From NCBI RefSeq assembly GCF_900117425.1, contig NZ_FPEH01000032.1:590948-654947 (forward strand): a stretch of 64,000 nucleotides of DNA, given 5' to 3'. Shown here piece after piece: positions 8,575 to 17,345 of the stretch (positions are counted from its first letter, which is position 1; every line of letters begins with the position of its first letter). The notes beneath the pieces were generated by a model. The model had not been told where the DNA came from. It did not search any database and was given only the letters and a program-made list of their open reading frames with translations. This stretch comes from Novosphingobium sp. NDB2Meth1. Lineage in GTDB: Bacteria; Pseudomonadota; Alphaproteobacteria; Sphingomonadales; Sphingomonadaceae. The position numbers and the translations under genes were made by a program.

Positions 8575-11151
8575 GTGAGCGAAGTCCATAAGGTTGCAAT
8601 CATCGGATCAGGCCCCGCTGGCATGAGTGCGGCGAGCCGCGCGGCGCAGCTCGGCCTTGCGCATGTCCTGCTCGAAAAGACCGACCACCTTTCCGACACG
8701 ATCTACAAGTACCAGAAGGGCAAGCACGTGATGGCAACGCCGTCACAGCTCGTGCTGCGCTCCGATCAGGAATTCGATGCCGGCAAGCGCGAGGACATCC
8801 TGGGCCGCTGGAACAAGCGGACCGAGGAACTCGGCGTCAATGTGAAGTACAACGCCGAAGTCAAATCGATCAAAGGCACAGGCCCCGCCATCGAAGGCTC
8901 GATCCAGAAGATTGTCACCCGCGCGCGCGACGGATCGACCACCACAACCGAACTGCAGCGCCACGCCCCGCCCTATGCGATCACCTTGACGAACGGCGAA
9001 GTGGTGATGGCCGATTCGGTCGTGCTCGCCATCGGCACGCAGGGCAACCCCAACCTGATGCGCTGCCCCGGCGCGGACCTGCCGCACGTGACCTATCAGC
9101 TCGACGATCCCTATGCGGTGCTGGACGAGCACATTGTCGTGGTCGGCACCGGCGACGCGGGGATCGAAAACGCGCGCGGGCTTGCCGAAGATTCGGCGCA
9201 GGGCAATGTCGTCACCATTCTCAACCGCTCGCCTAAATCGGCAAACGTGCGCGAAAGTTTTGCCACGGCCAAGGAGCCCAATGCCAAGGCGCTGGTCGAG
9301 GATGACACGGCGGGCAAGCTCACCATCCGCTACGAGACCGAGACCAAGGCCATCGAGCCGGGCTGGATCACGCTCAACACGCGAGACGGCGAGGAGCGCA
9401 TCCGCTGCGACCGCATCATCGCGCGCATCGGCTCGGCCCCGCCGCGCGGCTTCGTCGAGGGCTGCGGGATCGAGTTTGCGAGCAATGATCGGCTCGCTTT
9501 CCCCACGCTTTCGCCGCAGTTCGAATCGACCGCGCCCGGCATCTTCGTGATCGGCGCGCTGGCTGGCTATCCGCTGATCAAGCACTGCATGAACCAGGGC
9601 TACGACGTCATCGAGTTCATCAACGGCAACGCGGACCTCAAGCCGGCGGACGAGCCGCTGCTCGAAGCCAAGTTCGCCAGCCTGCCCGGCAAGCGCAGCG
9701 TGGCTGAATGGCTGGAACTGCTGCGCACCAATATCGCCATCCTGAACGGCATGACCACGCTGCAGCTCCGCGAGTTCATGCTCGATTCGGATGCCCGCTT
9801 CTACAAGGCGGGCGATACGATCTTCGAGAAGAACGATCCCGGCTCCTCGCTCTTTGCCATTGCCGATGGATCGGTGAACGTGCGGATCGATGCCAATGAT
9901 CCAAGCAAGGTCGTGCCGATCCAGAAGGGCTCGATCTTCGGTGAAGTCGGCCTCATTTCCGGGCGGCGGCGCGGCGCGACGGTGGTTGCAGCGAGCGACT
10001 GTATCTGCGTCGAGATCAGCCGCAACGCCGCGCTCAAGCTGCAGAGCCAGGTACCGAGCGCCCGGCGGACGATCGAGCGCATTTCGACCGAACGGCAACT
10101 GCTGCAGATGTTCGGCTCCGGTCTCACGCCGGACGACGTGCGCGAAGTCGTCGATACCGCCAAGATCATGGGCGTACGCGCGGGCGAGGCGATCATCACC
10201 GAAGGCGCCGACGACAAGGACATTTACGTCATCCGCGTCGGCTCGATGATCGTCGAGAAAGTCGTCGGCGGGAAGCCGGTGTTCCTCTCCTACCTTCCGG
10301 CGGGTTCCTATGTCGGCGAGATGGCGCTGATCGATGGCGGGCAGCGCACCGCCACCGTGCGTGCGGCGATCAAGAGCGAAGTGATCAAGATCGACGGCGA
10401 GGCGTTCGCGCGGGTGCTTGCGGCCAAGCCGGCGCTGCTGGAGCGTGCGCGCAAGGACATGGAAGCGCGGCGCGCGACCAATGCTTTCGTCGAATCGAAG
10501 AAGGACGGTTTCTCCGGCGTCGTCGATCTCTATTCGGAGCAGGCCAAGTTCCTCGTCAGCCAGGGCCTCGGTGAGGCGACCGACGTTCTCCTCATCGATG
10601 AACGGCTCTGCGTCGGCTGCGACAACTGCGAGAAGGCCTGCGCCGACAGCCACGATGGCCTTTCCCGGCTTGACCGGGAGGCAGGCAAGAGCTTCGCGCA
10701 TCTCCACGTGCCGACGTCATGCCGCCACTGCGAGCATCCGCATTGCATGGCCGATTGCCCGCCCAACGCGATCCACCGCGGGGCGGACGGCGAGGTCTTC
10801 ATCAACGACACCTGCATCGGCTGCGGCAACTGCCAGCGCAATTGCCCCTATGGCGTGATCCGCATGGACAAGGTGCCGCCGAAGAAACCCTCGCTCCTCT
10901 CATGGCTGTTCTTCGGCAGCGGGCCGGGGCCGGGCGAGCCGCCGTACAAATGGTCGAAGAAGAACACCAAATACACCGGCGACCCGGCCATCGACGAAGC
11001 GCTCGACCGCAAGAAGGCGATCAAGTGCGACATGTGCGCCGGCATCGAAGGCGGCCCGAGCTGCGTGCGCGCCTGCCCGACGGGGGCCGCGATCCGCGTC
11101 TCGCCCGACGAGTTCCTGACTGTCGCCCGCCTTGAAAACGAAGGGGCCTGA
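8575..11151 (+). CDS. FAD oxidoreductase / two cNMP-binding domains / four-cluster [4Fe-4S] fusion protein
   Basis: The 858-aa cytoplasmic protein has three modules. Residues 1-375 form a two-dinucleotide-fold flavoprotein of the thioredoxin-reductase type (GSGPAG at 11-16, VVVGTGDAGIENARG in the second Rossmann fold, GIFVIGALAG near the FAD site). Residues about 397-487 and 521-617 are two cyclic-nucleotide-binding domains. The second has the phosphate-binding cassette GEMALIDGGQRTATVRA, close to the cAMP consensus; the first has GEVGLISGRRRGATVV. Residues about 679-835 form a DmsB/NrfC-like ferredoxin region with 16 Cys in four groups (CxxCxxCxxxC, CxxCx4CxxxC, CxxCxxCxxxC, CxxCx8CxxxC), enough for four [4Fe-4S] clusters. 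I infer NAD(P)H-to-quinone or cytochrome electron flow modulated by cAMP. The GTG at 8575 was chosen because the longer frame overlaps the divergent gene. The stop is 3 bp before the next start. Confidence 0.9.
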   Translation: MSEVHKVAIIGSGPAGMSAASRAAQLGLAHVLLEKTDHLSDTIYKYQKGKHVMATPSQLVLRSDQEFDAGKREDILGRWNKRTEELGVNVKYNAEVKSIKGTGPAIEGSIQKIVTRARDGSTTTTELQRHAPPYAITLTNGEVVMADSVVLAIGTQGNPNLMRCPGADLPHVTYQLDDPYAVLDEHIVVVGTGDAGIENARGLAEDSAQGNVVTILNRSPKSANVRESFATAKEPNAKALVEDDTAGKLTIRYETETKAIEPGWITLNTRDGEERIRCDRIIARIGSAPPRGFVEGCGIEFASNDRLAFPTLSPQFESTAPGIFVIGALAGYPLIKHCMNQGYDVIEFINGNADLKPADEPLLEAKFASLPGKRSVAEWLELLRTNIAILNGMTTLQLREFMLDSDARFYKAGDTIFEKNDPGSSLFAIADGSVNVRIDANDPSKVVPIQKGSIFGEVGLISGRRRGATVVAASDCICVEISRNAALKLQSQVPSARRTIERISTERQLLQMFGSGLTPDDVREVVDTAKIMGVRAGEAIITEGADDKDIYVIRVGSMIVEKVVGGKPVFLSYLPAGSYVGEMALIDGGQRTATVRAAIKSEVIKIDGEAFARVLAAKPALLERARKDMEARRATNAFVESKKDGFSGVVDLYSEQAKFLVSQGLGEATDVLLIDERLCVGCDNCEKACADSHDGLSRLDREAGKSFAHLHVPTSCRHCEHPHCMADCPPNAIHRGADGEVFINDTCIGCGNCQRNCPYGVIRMDKVPPKKPSLLSWLFFGSGPGPGEPPYKWSKKNTKYTGDPAIDEALDRKKAIKCDMCAGIEGGPSCVRACPTGAAIRVSPDEFLTVARLENEGA

Positions 11152-11154
11152 GCC

Positions 11155-12060
11155 ATGGCAAGCACCCCGGCCCCCACCTCCCGCCGCCGCACCGGCGCCA
11201 CGCGCGAGCGGCAGAGCACGCACGAGGGCTTCCTCGTTCACAAGAGCGGCAGGTGGATCAAGATATCCGCCGCGCTCGCCGCTGCGCTGATCCTGCTCTA
11301 CATTTTCGTGCCGCTGCCGCCGCACCACTTCGGCTCGAGCTGGCTGGGCTACACGCTCGGCACCGTGGGCGCGCTGCTCATCCTGTGGCTGACCGCACTC
11401 GGCATGCGCAAGCGCGCGATCACGCCGGGGCGCTGGTCGCTGAAGGCATGGACCTCCGCCCACGTCTGGCTCGGCGTGCTGCTGATCGTGATCGGCACCC
11501 TCCATTCGGGCTTCGCCTTCGGTTGGAACGTCCACACGCTGGCTTGGGCGTTGATGATGATCGTGATCGTCTCGGGCATCTTCGGGGTGACGGCCTATGC
11601 CACCCTGCCCCGCGCACTCTCCGCCAACCGCTATGATGCGGAAGGCGCGATCACCGAGAAGCAGATGGTCGAAGCGCTGCGCTCGCTCGACCGACAGCTC
11701 CATGACGCCGCCCAGCCGCTCGACCGGGAGTGCGCCATCCTCGTCGACCACAGCCTTGAGCAGGACCCGTTCACCGGCTCGATCATCAACCGGCTGACCG
11801 GGCGCTACCCCGGTGACGCAACGCGCGAGGCGGCGAGCGAACTCCGCCGTCTGCGGGCGCATCGGCCGCGCGTGGCCGATGATCCGCTCGACAAGGTGGA
11901 CGCGCTGCTTACCCGCAAGGAAGCCATGTTGGCGCGCCTCAGGCGGCACCTCAGGATCAAGGGCTGGCTGCAAGCCTGGCTCTACGTCCACGTCCCCATG
12001 ACCTTCGCGCTGATCGCCGCGCTCTCCGCGCATATCGTCAGCGTCTTCTTCTACTGGTGA
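11155..12060 (+). CDS. Five-helix membrane protein with two 14-spaced His pairs (cytochrome b-like)
   Basis: The 301-aa protein has membrane segments at about residues 38-55, 62-83, 101-120, 127-150 and 275-299, with a charged helical loop (about 155-270) between the last two. Helix 3 carries H103 and H117 and helix 5 carries H279 and H293. Both pairs are 14 residues apart, the spacing used by bis-His heme b ligands in transmembrane cytochromes b, and H127 is a further candidate. It is therefore probably a di-heme b membrane subunit passing electrons across the inner membrane between the flavo/Fe-S protein encoded upstream and the periplasmic decaheme protein encoded downstream. It starts 3 bp after the upstream stop, and its TGA overlaps the GTG of the next gene. 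Sequence similarity to a named family is not obvious to me; the heme assignment is inference from the His spacing and context. Confidence 0.8.
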   Translation: MASTPAPTSRRRTGATRERQSTHEGFLVHKSGRWIKISAALAAALILLYIFVPLPPHHFGSSWLGYTLGTVGALLILWLTALGMRKRAITPGRWSLKAWTSAHVWLGVLLIVIGTLHSGFAFGWNVHTLAWALMMIVIVSGIFGVTAYATLPRALSANRYDAEGAITEKQMVEALRSLDRQLHDAAQPLDRECAILVDHSLEQDPFTGSIINRLTGRYPGDATREAASELRRLRAHRPRVADDPLDKVDALLTRKEAMLARLRRHLRIKGWLQAWLYVHVPMTFALIAALSAHIVSVFFYW

Positions 12061-13952
12061 GCGCGCCCATGAGCTATGTCGTCCGCCAGATCGCCCTCAA
12101 GTCCAGCGGGGAGGAGATCGTCCGGCGCGCGGTCGTCGAGGAACCCGTTCTCGTCATCGGCCGCGACGGGTCTTCTGGCATTCACCTGCCCGACCTTGCC
12201 GTCGATCCCCGCCATGCCCGGATCCACGCGATCGATGCCGATACGCTGCTGATCGAATCGATCGGCGCGCAACCCTTTACGGTCAACGGCCGCTCGACCA
12301 CGTCGAGCGAACTCGAAGTCGCCACAGGTGCCGAGCTTGCCTTCGGCGGCCATCGCATCACGTTGGCGCGCGAGGCGGAAAGCGGTCTCCCCGCCTTCAC
12401 CGTGCGCCGCGTCGAGGCGGTTTCGGAAAGCGCCGAGGCCATCGACATTGGCAGCGCCTATACGCTGCAGAAGCTGCTTCCCGGCAAGCGCCTGTCCGCC
12501 TGGGGCTTTGCCGCATTGATGCTGCTGGCGTTCCTTGCGGTGCCGATCTGGTCGTGGGCAACCTACCAGCCGCTCGCGCTGCACAAGGATGCGCGTCGGC
12601 CGGCGGGCATTCATGGCGACCTGGCGTGGTCCTCGGGCAACCTCAGCCTCGCCCACAAGAACCTCGGCGGCGATTGCCAAGCCTGCCATGTAAAGCCCTT
12701 CGTGGCGGTGCGCGACAATGCCTGCATGACCTGCCACACGCAGGATGCCCACCAGCACATCGCCGATGGCGCCCGGCTTTTGAAGGCGCGCGGCGAGCCG
12801 ACCGGATTCGCCGGATTCCAGCGCGCGGTCGCGAGCGCCTTCAACAAGCCCGCCGGAAGGTGTGTCGATTGTCACACCGAGCACGAGGGTGCGGGCGCTA
12901 TGCCTGCCACGCAGCAGCAATTCTGCACCACCTGCCACGATGGACTGAAAACGCGCTTGCCCGATACGAAGATCGCCGATGCCGCCGATTTCGGAACGGC
13001 CCATCCCCAGTTCCGGCCCATGCTCGTGGCCGGGATCGGCGGGGACGGCAAACCCATGTTCCAGCGCGCCTTGTGGCAGCAGGGCATGAAGGAAAGCACC
13101 GGGCTCAAGTTCACCCACGCCCAACACCTCTCCAGAACCAACGGCATCGCGCAGATGGTGCGCCGCCGCCCGGGCGAGTTTGCCGCCAATGATGGGCTGG
13201 GCTGCAAGGACTGCCACCAGACCGACAGCGGCGGCGCGCGGTTCAAGCCGGTGGAGATGGAGAAGGCCTGCCAGTCGTGCCACGCGCTGACCTTCGACGA
13301 GATCGGTGGCACTTTCCGCACTTTGCGCCATGGCCAGCCCGAACAGGTGGTCGCCGATCTGCGCGCGGCGTTCCGGGGCGGCATGCCGCCGCGTCCGGCC
13401 AGCCTCGGCGGGATGGCGCGGCGCATCCCGGGCGCAGCGGCGCAGCAATCGACGGCCGCAGACTATGCCCGCGCGGTGCAATTCTATCCAATGCAGGCGG
13501 ACGAGGCCGTGCGCCAAGTCTTCAGCAAAGGCGGCATGTGTTATGACTGCCATACGATCGGACGCGGCGGCAGCGCGGCGACCGCAGGCTTTACCGTGCA
13601 GAAAGTCGCGCAGAACGGGCGCTATTACAACAAGGGCTGGTTCGACCATAAGGATCACAACAAGTCCGAATGCGTGACCTGCCACGTCAAGGCAAACAGC
13701 TCGAACGATGCCGATGCCGTGCTGATACCCGGCATCGACGGCCAAGGCGGCTGCCGCTCGTGCCATGTCGGCGAAGGGGGGGCGAAACTTGCCTCCACAG
13801 CGGTCAAGGAACCGGTCGCGTCCGGCTGCGCGATGTGCCACGAATACCACATGGACAACGGCGCACCGTGGAAGCCGGCCGACAAGCGTAAGGGACCTGC
13901 GCTGCTCACCGCAGCCTGGGATCGTTCTCGCCATCCGCCGATGCTGCGATAG
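12057..13952 (+). CDS. FHA-domain, membrane-anchored decaheme cytochrome c
   Basis: The 631-aa protein joins two modules across the membrane. Residues about 30-105 are an FHA domain (VIGRDGSSGIHLPD, then VDPRHARIH, then FTVNGRS). The usual Ser of the SxxH core is Asp here. A single membrane helix (about 148-166, AWGFAALMLLAFLAVPIWSW) leads to a periplasmic domain with ten CXXCH heme c sites: CQACH, CMTCH, CVDCH, CTTCH, CKDCH, CQSCH, CYDCH, CVTCH, CRSCH and CAMCH. Many additional His could serve as distal ligands. Cytosolic phosphothreonine (or other partner) recognition would thus be coupled to a periplasmic electron wire. It follows the cytochrome b-like gene with a GTGA overlap; ATG 12069 is an alternative start. 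It needs the Ccm system for heme attachment. Confidence 0.92.
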   Translation: MSAPMSYVVRQIALKSSGEEIVRRAVVEEPVLVIGRDGSSGIHLPDLAVDPRHARIHAIDADTLLIESIGAQPFTVNGRSTTSSELEVATGAELAFGGHRITLAREAESGLPAFTVRRVEAVSESAEAIDIGSAYTLQKLLPGKRLSAWGFAALMLLAFLAVPIWSWATYQPLALHKDARRPAGIHGDLAWSSGNLSLAHKNLGGDCQACHVKPFVAVRDNACMTCHTQDAHQHIADGARLLKARGEPTGFAGFQRAVASAFNKPAGRCVDCHTEHEGAGAMPATQQQFCTTCHDGLKTRLPDTKIADAADFGTAHPQFRPMLVAGIGGDGKPMFQRALWQQGMKESTGLKFTHAQHLSRTNGIAQMVRRRPGEFAANDGLGCKDCHQTDSGGARFKPVEMEKACQSCHALTFDEIGGTFRTLRHGQPEQVVADLRAAFRGGMPPRPASLGGMARRIPGAAAQQSTAADYARAVQFYPMQADEAVRQVFSKGGMCYDCHTIGRGGSAATAGFTVQKVAQNGRYYNKGWFDHKDHNKSECVTCHVKANSSNDADAVLIPGIDGQGGCRSCHVGEGGAKLASTAVKEPVASGCAMCHEYHMDNGAPWKPADKRKGPALLTAAWDRSRHPPMLR

Positions 13953-13971
13953 ACGCCCTGGGGACCGCCGG

Positions 13972-14820
13972 ATGCTGATAGCGCAGATTACCGATATCCA
14001 CCTCGGCTTCGAGCCCGACAGCCCCGGCGAGTTCAACCGCCAGAGGCTTGACCGCGTGGTGGCGGAATTGCGCAGCATGGTTCCGCAGCCCGACATGCTG
14101 CTCGCGACCGGCGACCTCATCGACCGCGGGGACCGCGACAGCTACGAGCGGCTGCGCGAAGCACTCTCCGGCCTGCCCTTCCCGGTCTACTACGCGCTCG
14201 GCAATCACGACGAGCGCGCCAATTTTGCCGTAGTCTTTCCCGAGGCGGCGTTCGACGGCGGCTTCCTGCACTATGCCATCGAGACGCCGTCGCTGCGGCT
14301 GCTTGTGCTCGATACGCTTGAGGAAGGCCGCCACGGCGGCGCGTTCTGCGAAGCGCGCGCGGCGTGGCTCACTGCGCAGCTCAATGCCGAGCCGGAGCGC
14401 AAGACGCTGATCGTCCAGCACCACCCGCCCATCGAAGTCGGCATCGCGTGGATGAACACCGATCCCGCCGAGCCATGGGTCGCGCGGCTCGCGGCCTGCC
14501 TGCGCGGGCGGACCAACGTGATCGGCCTCGTCTGCGGGCACATCCACCGCGCGGTGACAGCGCATTGGGAAGGCCTTGTCGTCGCCACCTGTCCCTCGAC
14601 CGCGCCCCAGATTGCCCTCGATTTCAGGCCCATCGATCCCGGCGTGCCTGATCAGCGCCCGCTGATCGTCGCCGATCCGCCCGCCTATGCACTGCACTGG
14701 TGGAACGGACGCGAACTGGTGACGCACTGGCAGACGGCGGAGGATCATGCGGTCCTCGCTCGCTTTGACGCCAATCTGCAGGACATGATCCAGCACATGC
14801 TGGCGGAGCGGCCCGGCTGA
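13972..14820 (+). CDS. cpdA: CpdA-like class III 3',5'-cyclic-AMP phosphodiesterase
   Basis: Calcineurin-like metallophosphoesterase of 282 aa with all metal-binding motifs in order: DIHLG (DxH), GDLIDRG, GNHDER, a QHHPP histidine and CGHIHRA (GHxH). Spacing and length fit the CpdA/Icc group that hydrolyses cAMP, although related enzymes act on other phosphodiesters. It starts at ATG 13972 with a GGGGA-type Shine-Dalgarno, only 19 bp after the decaheme cytochrome stop, so it is probably co-transcribed. The linkage is meaningful because the first gene of the operon has two cyclic-nucleotide-binding domains: the operon would carry both the receiver and the enzyme that removes the signal. The longer frame beginning at 13765 is an out-of-frame overlap with the cytochrome gene and is rejected. 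It converges on rpoN, 9 bp away. Confidence 0.85.
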   Translation: MLIAQITDIHLGFEPDSPGEFNRQRLDRVVAELRSMVPQPDMLLATGDLIDRGDRDSYERLREALSGLPFPVYYALGNHDERANFAVVFPEAAFDGGFLHYAIETPSLRLLVLDTLEEGRHGGAFCEARAAWLTAQLNAEPERKTLIVQHHPPIEVGIAWMNTDPAEPWVARLAACLRGRTNVIGLVCGHIHRAVTAHWEGLVVATCPSTAPQIALDFRPIDPGVPDQRPLIVADPPAYALHWWNGRELVTHWQTAEDHAVLARFDANLQDMIQHMLAERPG

Positions 14821-14829
14821 CAGAAGGGT

Positions 14830-16362
14830 CTAGCGCACTCCGGCCAGCGCCTTCTGCCGCCTGCGCTGCACCGAACTGCCCAGCCCGATGGCCTCGCGGT
14901 ATTTCGCCACCGTCCGCCGCGCCAGATCGAAGCCGCGCGCCTTGAGCAGATCGACGAGCGTGTCGTCCGAGAGCACCGCCTTCGGGTCCTCGGCATCGAT
15001 CAACTGGCGGATCGCCGCCTTCACCGCTTCTGCCGAAACCGCGCCGTCGCCATCCGCCGAGGCGACACCCGACGTGAAGAAGTACTTCAGCTCGAACGTG
15101 CCCCGTGCACAGTGCAGATACTTGTTCGAGGTAACGCGGCTGACGGTCGATTCGTGCATCGAGATCGCCTCCGCCACAGTTCGCAAGGTCAGCGGCTTCA
15201 AGTGGGCGACGCCCAAGCGGAAGAAACCTTCCTGCTGCTTCACGATCTCCGCTGCCACCTTGAGAATGGTCTTCTGCCGCTGATCGAGCGCCTTCAGTAG
15301 CCAGTTCGCATCGGCAAGCCGCTCGCCCAGCCAGGCCTTGGCGTCCTTGCCCACACAGGCGTGGCGCATCTCGACATAGTAGCGCCGATTGACCACGAGG
15401 CGCGGCAGGGTCGCCGGATTGAGCGCGATGTCCCACCCCGGCGCACCGTCATCGCCGATCACCGCCTGCACGAGGATATCGGGCACCACCGCCTCGGCCG
15501 GACCGCTGCCGAAGCGCAGGCCGGGCTTGGGATCATAACTGCGCAGCTCGCGCAGCATGTCGGCAAAGTCCTCGTCATCGACCTGGCACAGCCGCTTCAA
15601 CCGCGCGATTTCCCCGCGCGCGAGGAGGTCGAAATTGTCGATCAAGCGCGCCATGCAGGGGTCATAGCGGTCCGCCTCGCGGGCCTGCAGCGCAATGCAT
15701 TCGGAGAGGTTGCGGGCGCCTACGCCGGTCGGATCGAGCGACTGGACGAGGGCGAGCGCGGACTGCATTGCTGCCTGCGGGAGGCCAAGCGCCTCGCCCG
15801 CTTCACCCAGCGTGGTCGTGAGGTAACCCGCCTCGTCGATCTGATCGATCAGCCAGCGCGCGGCAAACAGCTGCATCGGATCTGAAGTCACCGCGCCGAT
15901 CTGGGCATGAAGGTGCTCGGCCAGCGTCTCGCTTGCCCCACCGCGCTCGTCGATATCGGGCGCCTCACCCCCGGCGCTGCTGGCCGAGCCGAAATCGCCC
16001 AAGCTGTCCGTGAAGTCGCTCCGCGTGCCATCTCCCGTGTCACGGTCCCGGTCGAGCGCGCTGGCGTCGATATCGAGCGGGCGATCATCCGCTGCACGAC
16101 CTTCGCTGACCAATTGATCGACCGGGGAGGATTCGAGCGTGGTCCGGCGCAGGCTATCCGGCTCGCCCTCGAACACGGCATCGATGCCGCTTTCCGGCGC
16201 GCCTTCGCCCAGTTCGAGCAGCGGGTTCGAATCGAGCGCATCGCCGATGAAGGCCTCGATTTCGAGGTTCGACAGCGCCAGCAGCTTGATTGCCTGCTGG
16301 AGCTGCGGGGTCATGACGAGGGATTGGCTCTGGCGGAGGTCGAGCCGCGGACCCAGCGCCAT
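14830..16362 (-). CDS. rpoN: RNA polymerase sigma-54 factor RpoN
   Basis: The 510-aa alternative sigma factor recognises -24/-12 promoters and needs AAA+ activators. Region I is visible at the N-terminus (Gln- and Leu-rich, MTPQLQQAIKLLALSNLEI). An acidic, Asp/Ser/Gly-rich region II follows (about residues 55-135), then the core-binding domain, and the helix-turn-helix region (HESTVSRVTSNKYL). The RpoN box ARRTVAKYRE lies near the C-terminus, where it contacts the -24 element. Length is normal for the family. It lies downstream of lptB on the same strand with a 29-bp gap, the widespread proteobacterial lptB-rpoN arrangement. No hpf or pts genes follow, since the next gene converges. Confidence 0.97.
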   Translation of the reverse strand: MALGPRLDLRQSQSLVMTPQLQQAIKLLALSNLEIEAFIGDALDSNPLLELGEGAPESGIDAVFEGEPDSLRRTTLESSPVDQLVSEGRAADDRPLDIDASALDRDRDTGDGTRSDFTDSLGDFGSASSAGGEAPDIDERGGASETLAEHLHAQIGAVTSDPMQLFAARWLIDQIDEAGYLTTTLGEAGEALGLPQAAMQSALALVQSLDPTGVGARNLSECIALQAREADRYDPCMARLIDNFDLLARGEIARLKRLCQVDDEDFADMLRELRSYDPKPGLRFGSGPAEAVVPDILVQAVIGDDGAPGWDIALNPATLPRLVVNRRYYVEMRHACVGKDAKAWLGERLADANWLLKALDQRQKTILKVAAEIVKQQEGFFRLGVAHLKPLTLRTVAEAISMHESTVSRVTSNKYLHCARGTFELKYFFTSGVASADGDGAVSAEAVKAAIRQLIDAEDPKAVLSDDTLVDLLKARGFDLARRTVAKYREAIGLGSSVQRRRQKALAGVR

Positions 16363-16391
16363 GGCCCGCTATCCTCCCGTCTCGGGCAGCG

Positions 16392-17159
16392 TCATAGCGT
16401 GAAGCCCTCGCCGAGATAGAGCCGACGCACGTTGGGATCGGCCACCAGCGCTTCGGGACTGCCGGCGAACAGCACCTGCCCGCCATAGATGATGCAGGCG
16501 CGGTCGACGATGTCGAGCGTCTCGCGCACGTTGTGGTCAGTGATCAGCACGCCGATGCCGCGGTTCTTGAGATCGATAACGAGGTGGCGGATATCGCTGA
16601 TCGAGAGCGGATCGATGCCCGCGAAAGGTTCGTCGAGCAGGATGATCGAGGGATTGGCCGCCAGCGCGCGCGCAATTTCGCAGCGCCGCCGCTCACCGCC
16701 CGAAAGCGCCATCGCGGGCGAGGTGCGCAGGCGGGTAAGGCCGAATTCATCGAGCAGCCGGTCGAGCTCCGCCGCGCGGGTCGCTTTGTCGGGCTCGACC
16801 AGTTCGAGCACCGTATTGATGTTCTGCTCGACCGTCATGCCCCGGAAAATCGAGGTTTCCTGCGGCAGATAGCCGAGACCGAGGATCGCGCGGCGATACA
16901 TCGGCAGGCGGGTGATATCGACGCCATCGAGCAGGATGCGGCCCGAATCCGGCCGTACCAGCCCCATGATCGAATAGAAGCACGTCGTCTTGCCGGCACC
17001 GTTGGGCCCGAGCAGCCCCAGCACTTCGCCCTTGCCCACGGACAGCGAGATATCGGTCAGCACGGCGCGCTTGTCGTAGCTCTTGGCGATCGAGACCACT
17101 TCGAGCCCGCCCTGTTCCAGAGCGGCATGGTTGGTCGCGGTGGCGGGCGTTTCGTCCAT
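16392..17159 (-). CDS. lptB: LPS export ABC transporter ATP-binding protein LptB
   Basis: Cytoplasmic ATPase of the LptB2FG complex that extracts lipopolysaccharide from the inner membrane. The 255-aa protein shows Walker A (GPNGAGKTT), the Q-loop (YLPQETSIF), the ABC signature LSGGERRR, Walker B (IILLDEPFAGIDPLS) and the H-loop (ITDHNVRET). The ATG at 17159 (MDETPATATN) is chosen; the frame extends to 17198 but without a better start. It is upstream of rpoN as in most proteobacteria. The usual upstream partners lptC and lptA are absent here: the next gene upstream is divergent. Confidence 0.96.
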   Translation of the reverse strand: MDETPATATNHAALEQGGLEVVSIAKSYDKRAVLTDISLSVGKGEVLGLLGPNGAGKTTCFYSIMGLVRPDSGRILLDGVDITRLPMYRRAILGLGYLPQETSIFRGMTVEQNINTVLELVEPDKATRAAELDRLLDEFGLTRLRTSPAMALSGGERRRCEIARALAANPSIILLDEPFAGIDPLSISDIRHLVIDLKNRGIGVLITDHNVRETLDIVDRACIIYGGQVLFAGSPEALVADPNVRRLYLGEGFTL

Positions 17160-17345
17160 AATCGAGAAGGTCCATAGCCCGGTCTGCGGCGCGGGCAAAG
17201 CCCGTCTGCGCGCCTTTGGCAGGATTTATGCATGGCTGATCGCAGGATGCAGCGCGACACACCCCCGGTAATATTGCAGCGCTTGAAACATGGCCGAATG
17301 CGTGTTTTACTCGTGGTGGAGAGTGTGAAAACGGGGGCACCACCG

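Noticed and set aside
8743..10707. 654-aa minus-strand frame opposite the flavoprotein gene
   Set aside because: Typical antisense shadow in GC-rich DNA; no recognisable domain, whereas the plus strand has full motifs.
12051..14120. 689-aa minus-strand frame opposite the decaheme cytochrome
   Set aside because: The ten CXXCH motifs fix the plus strand as coding.
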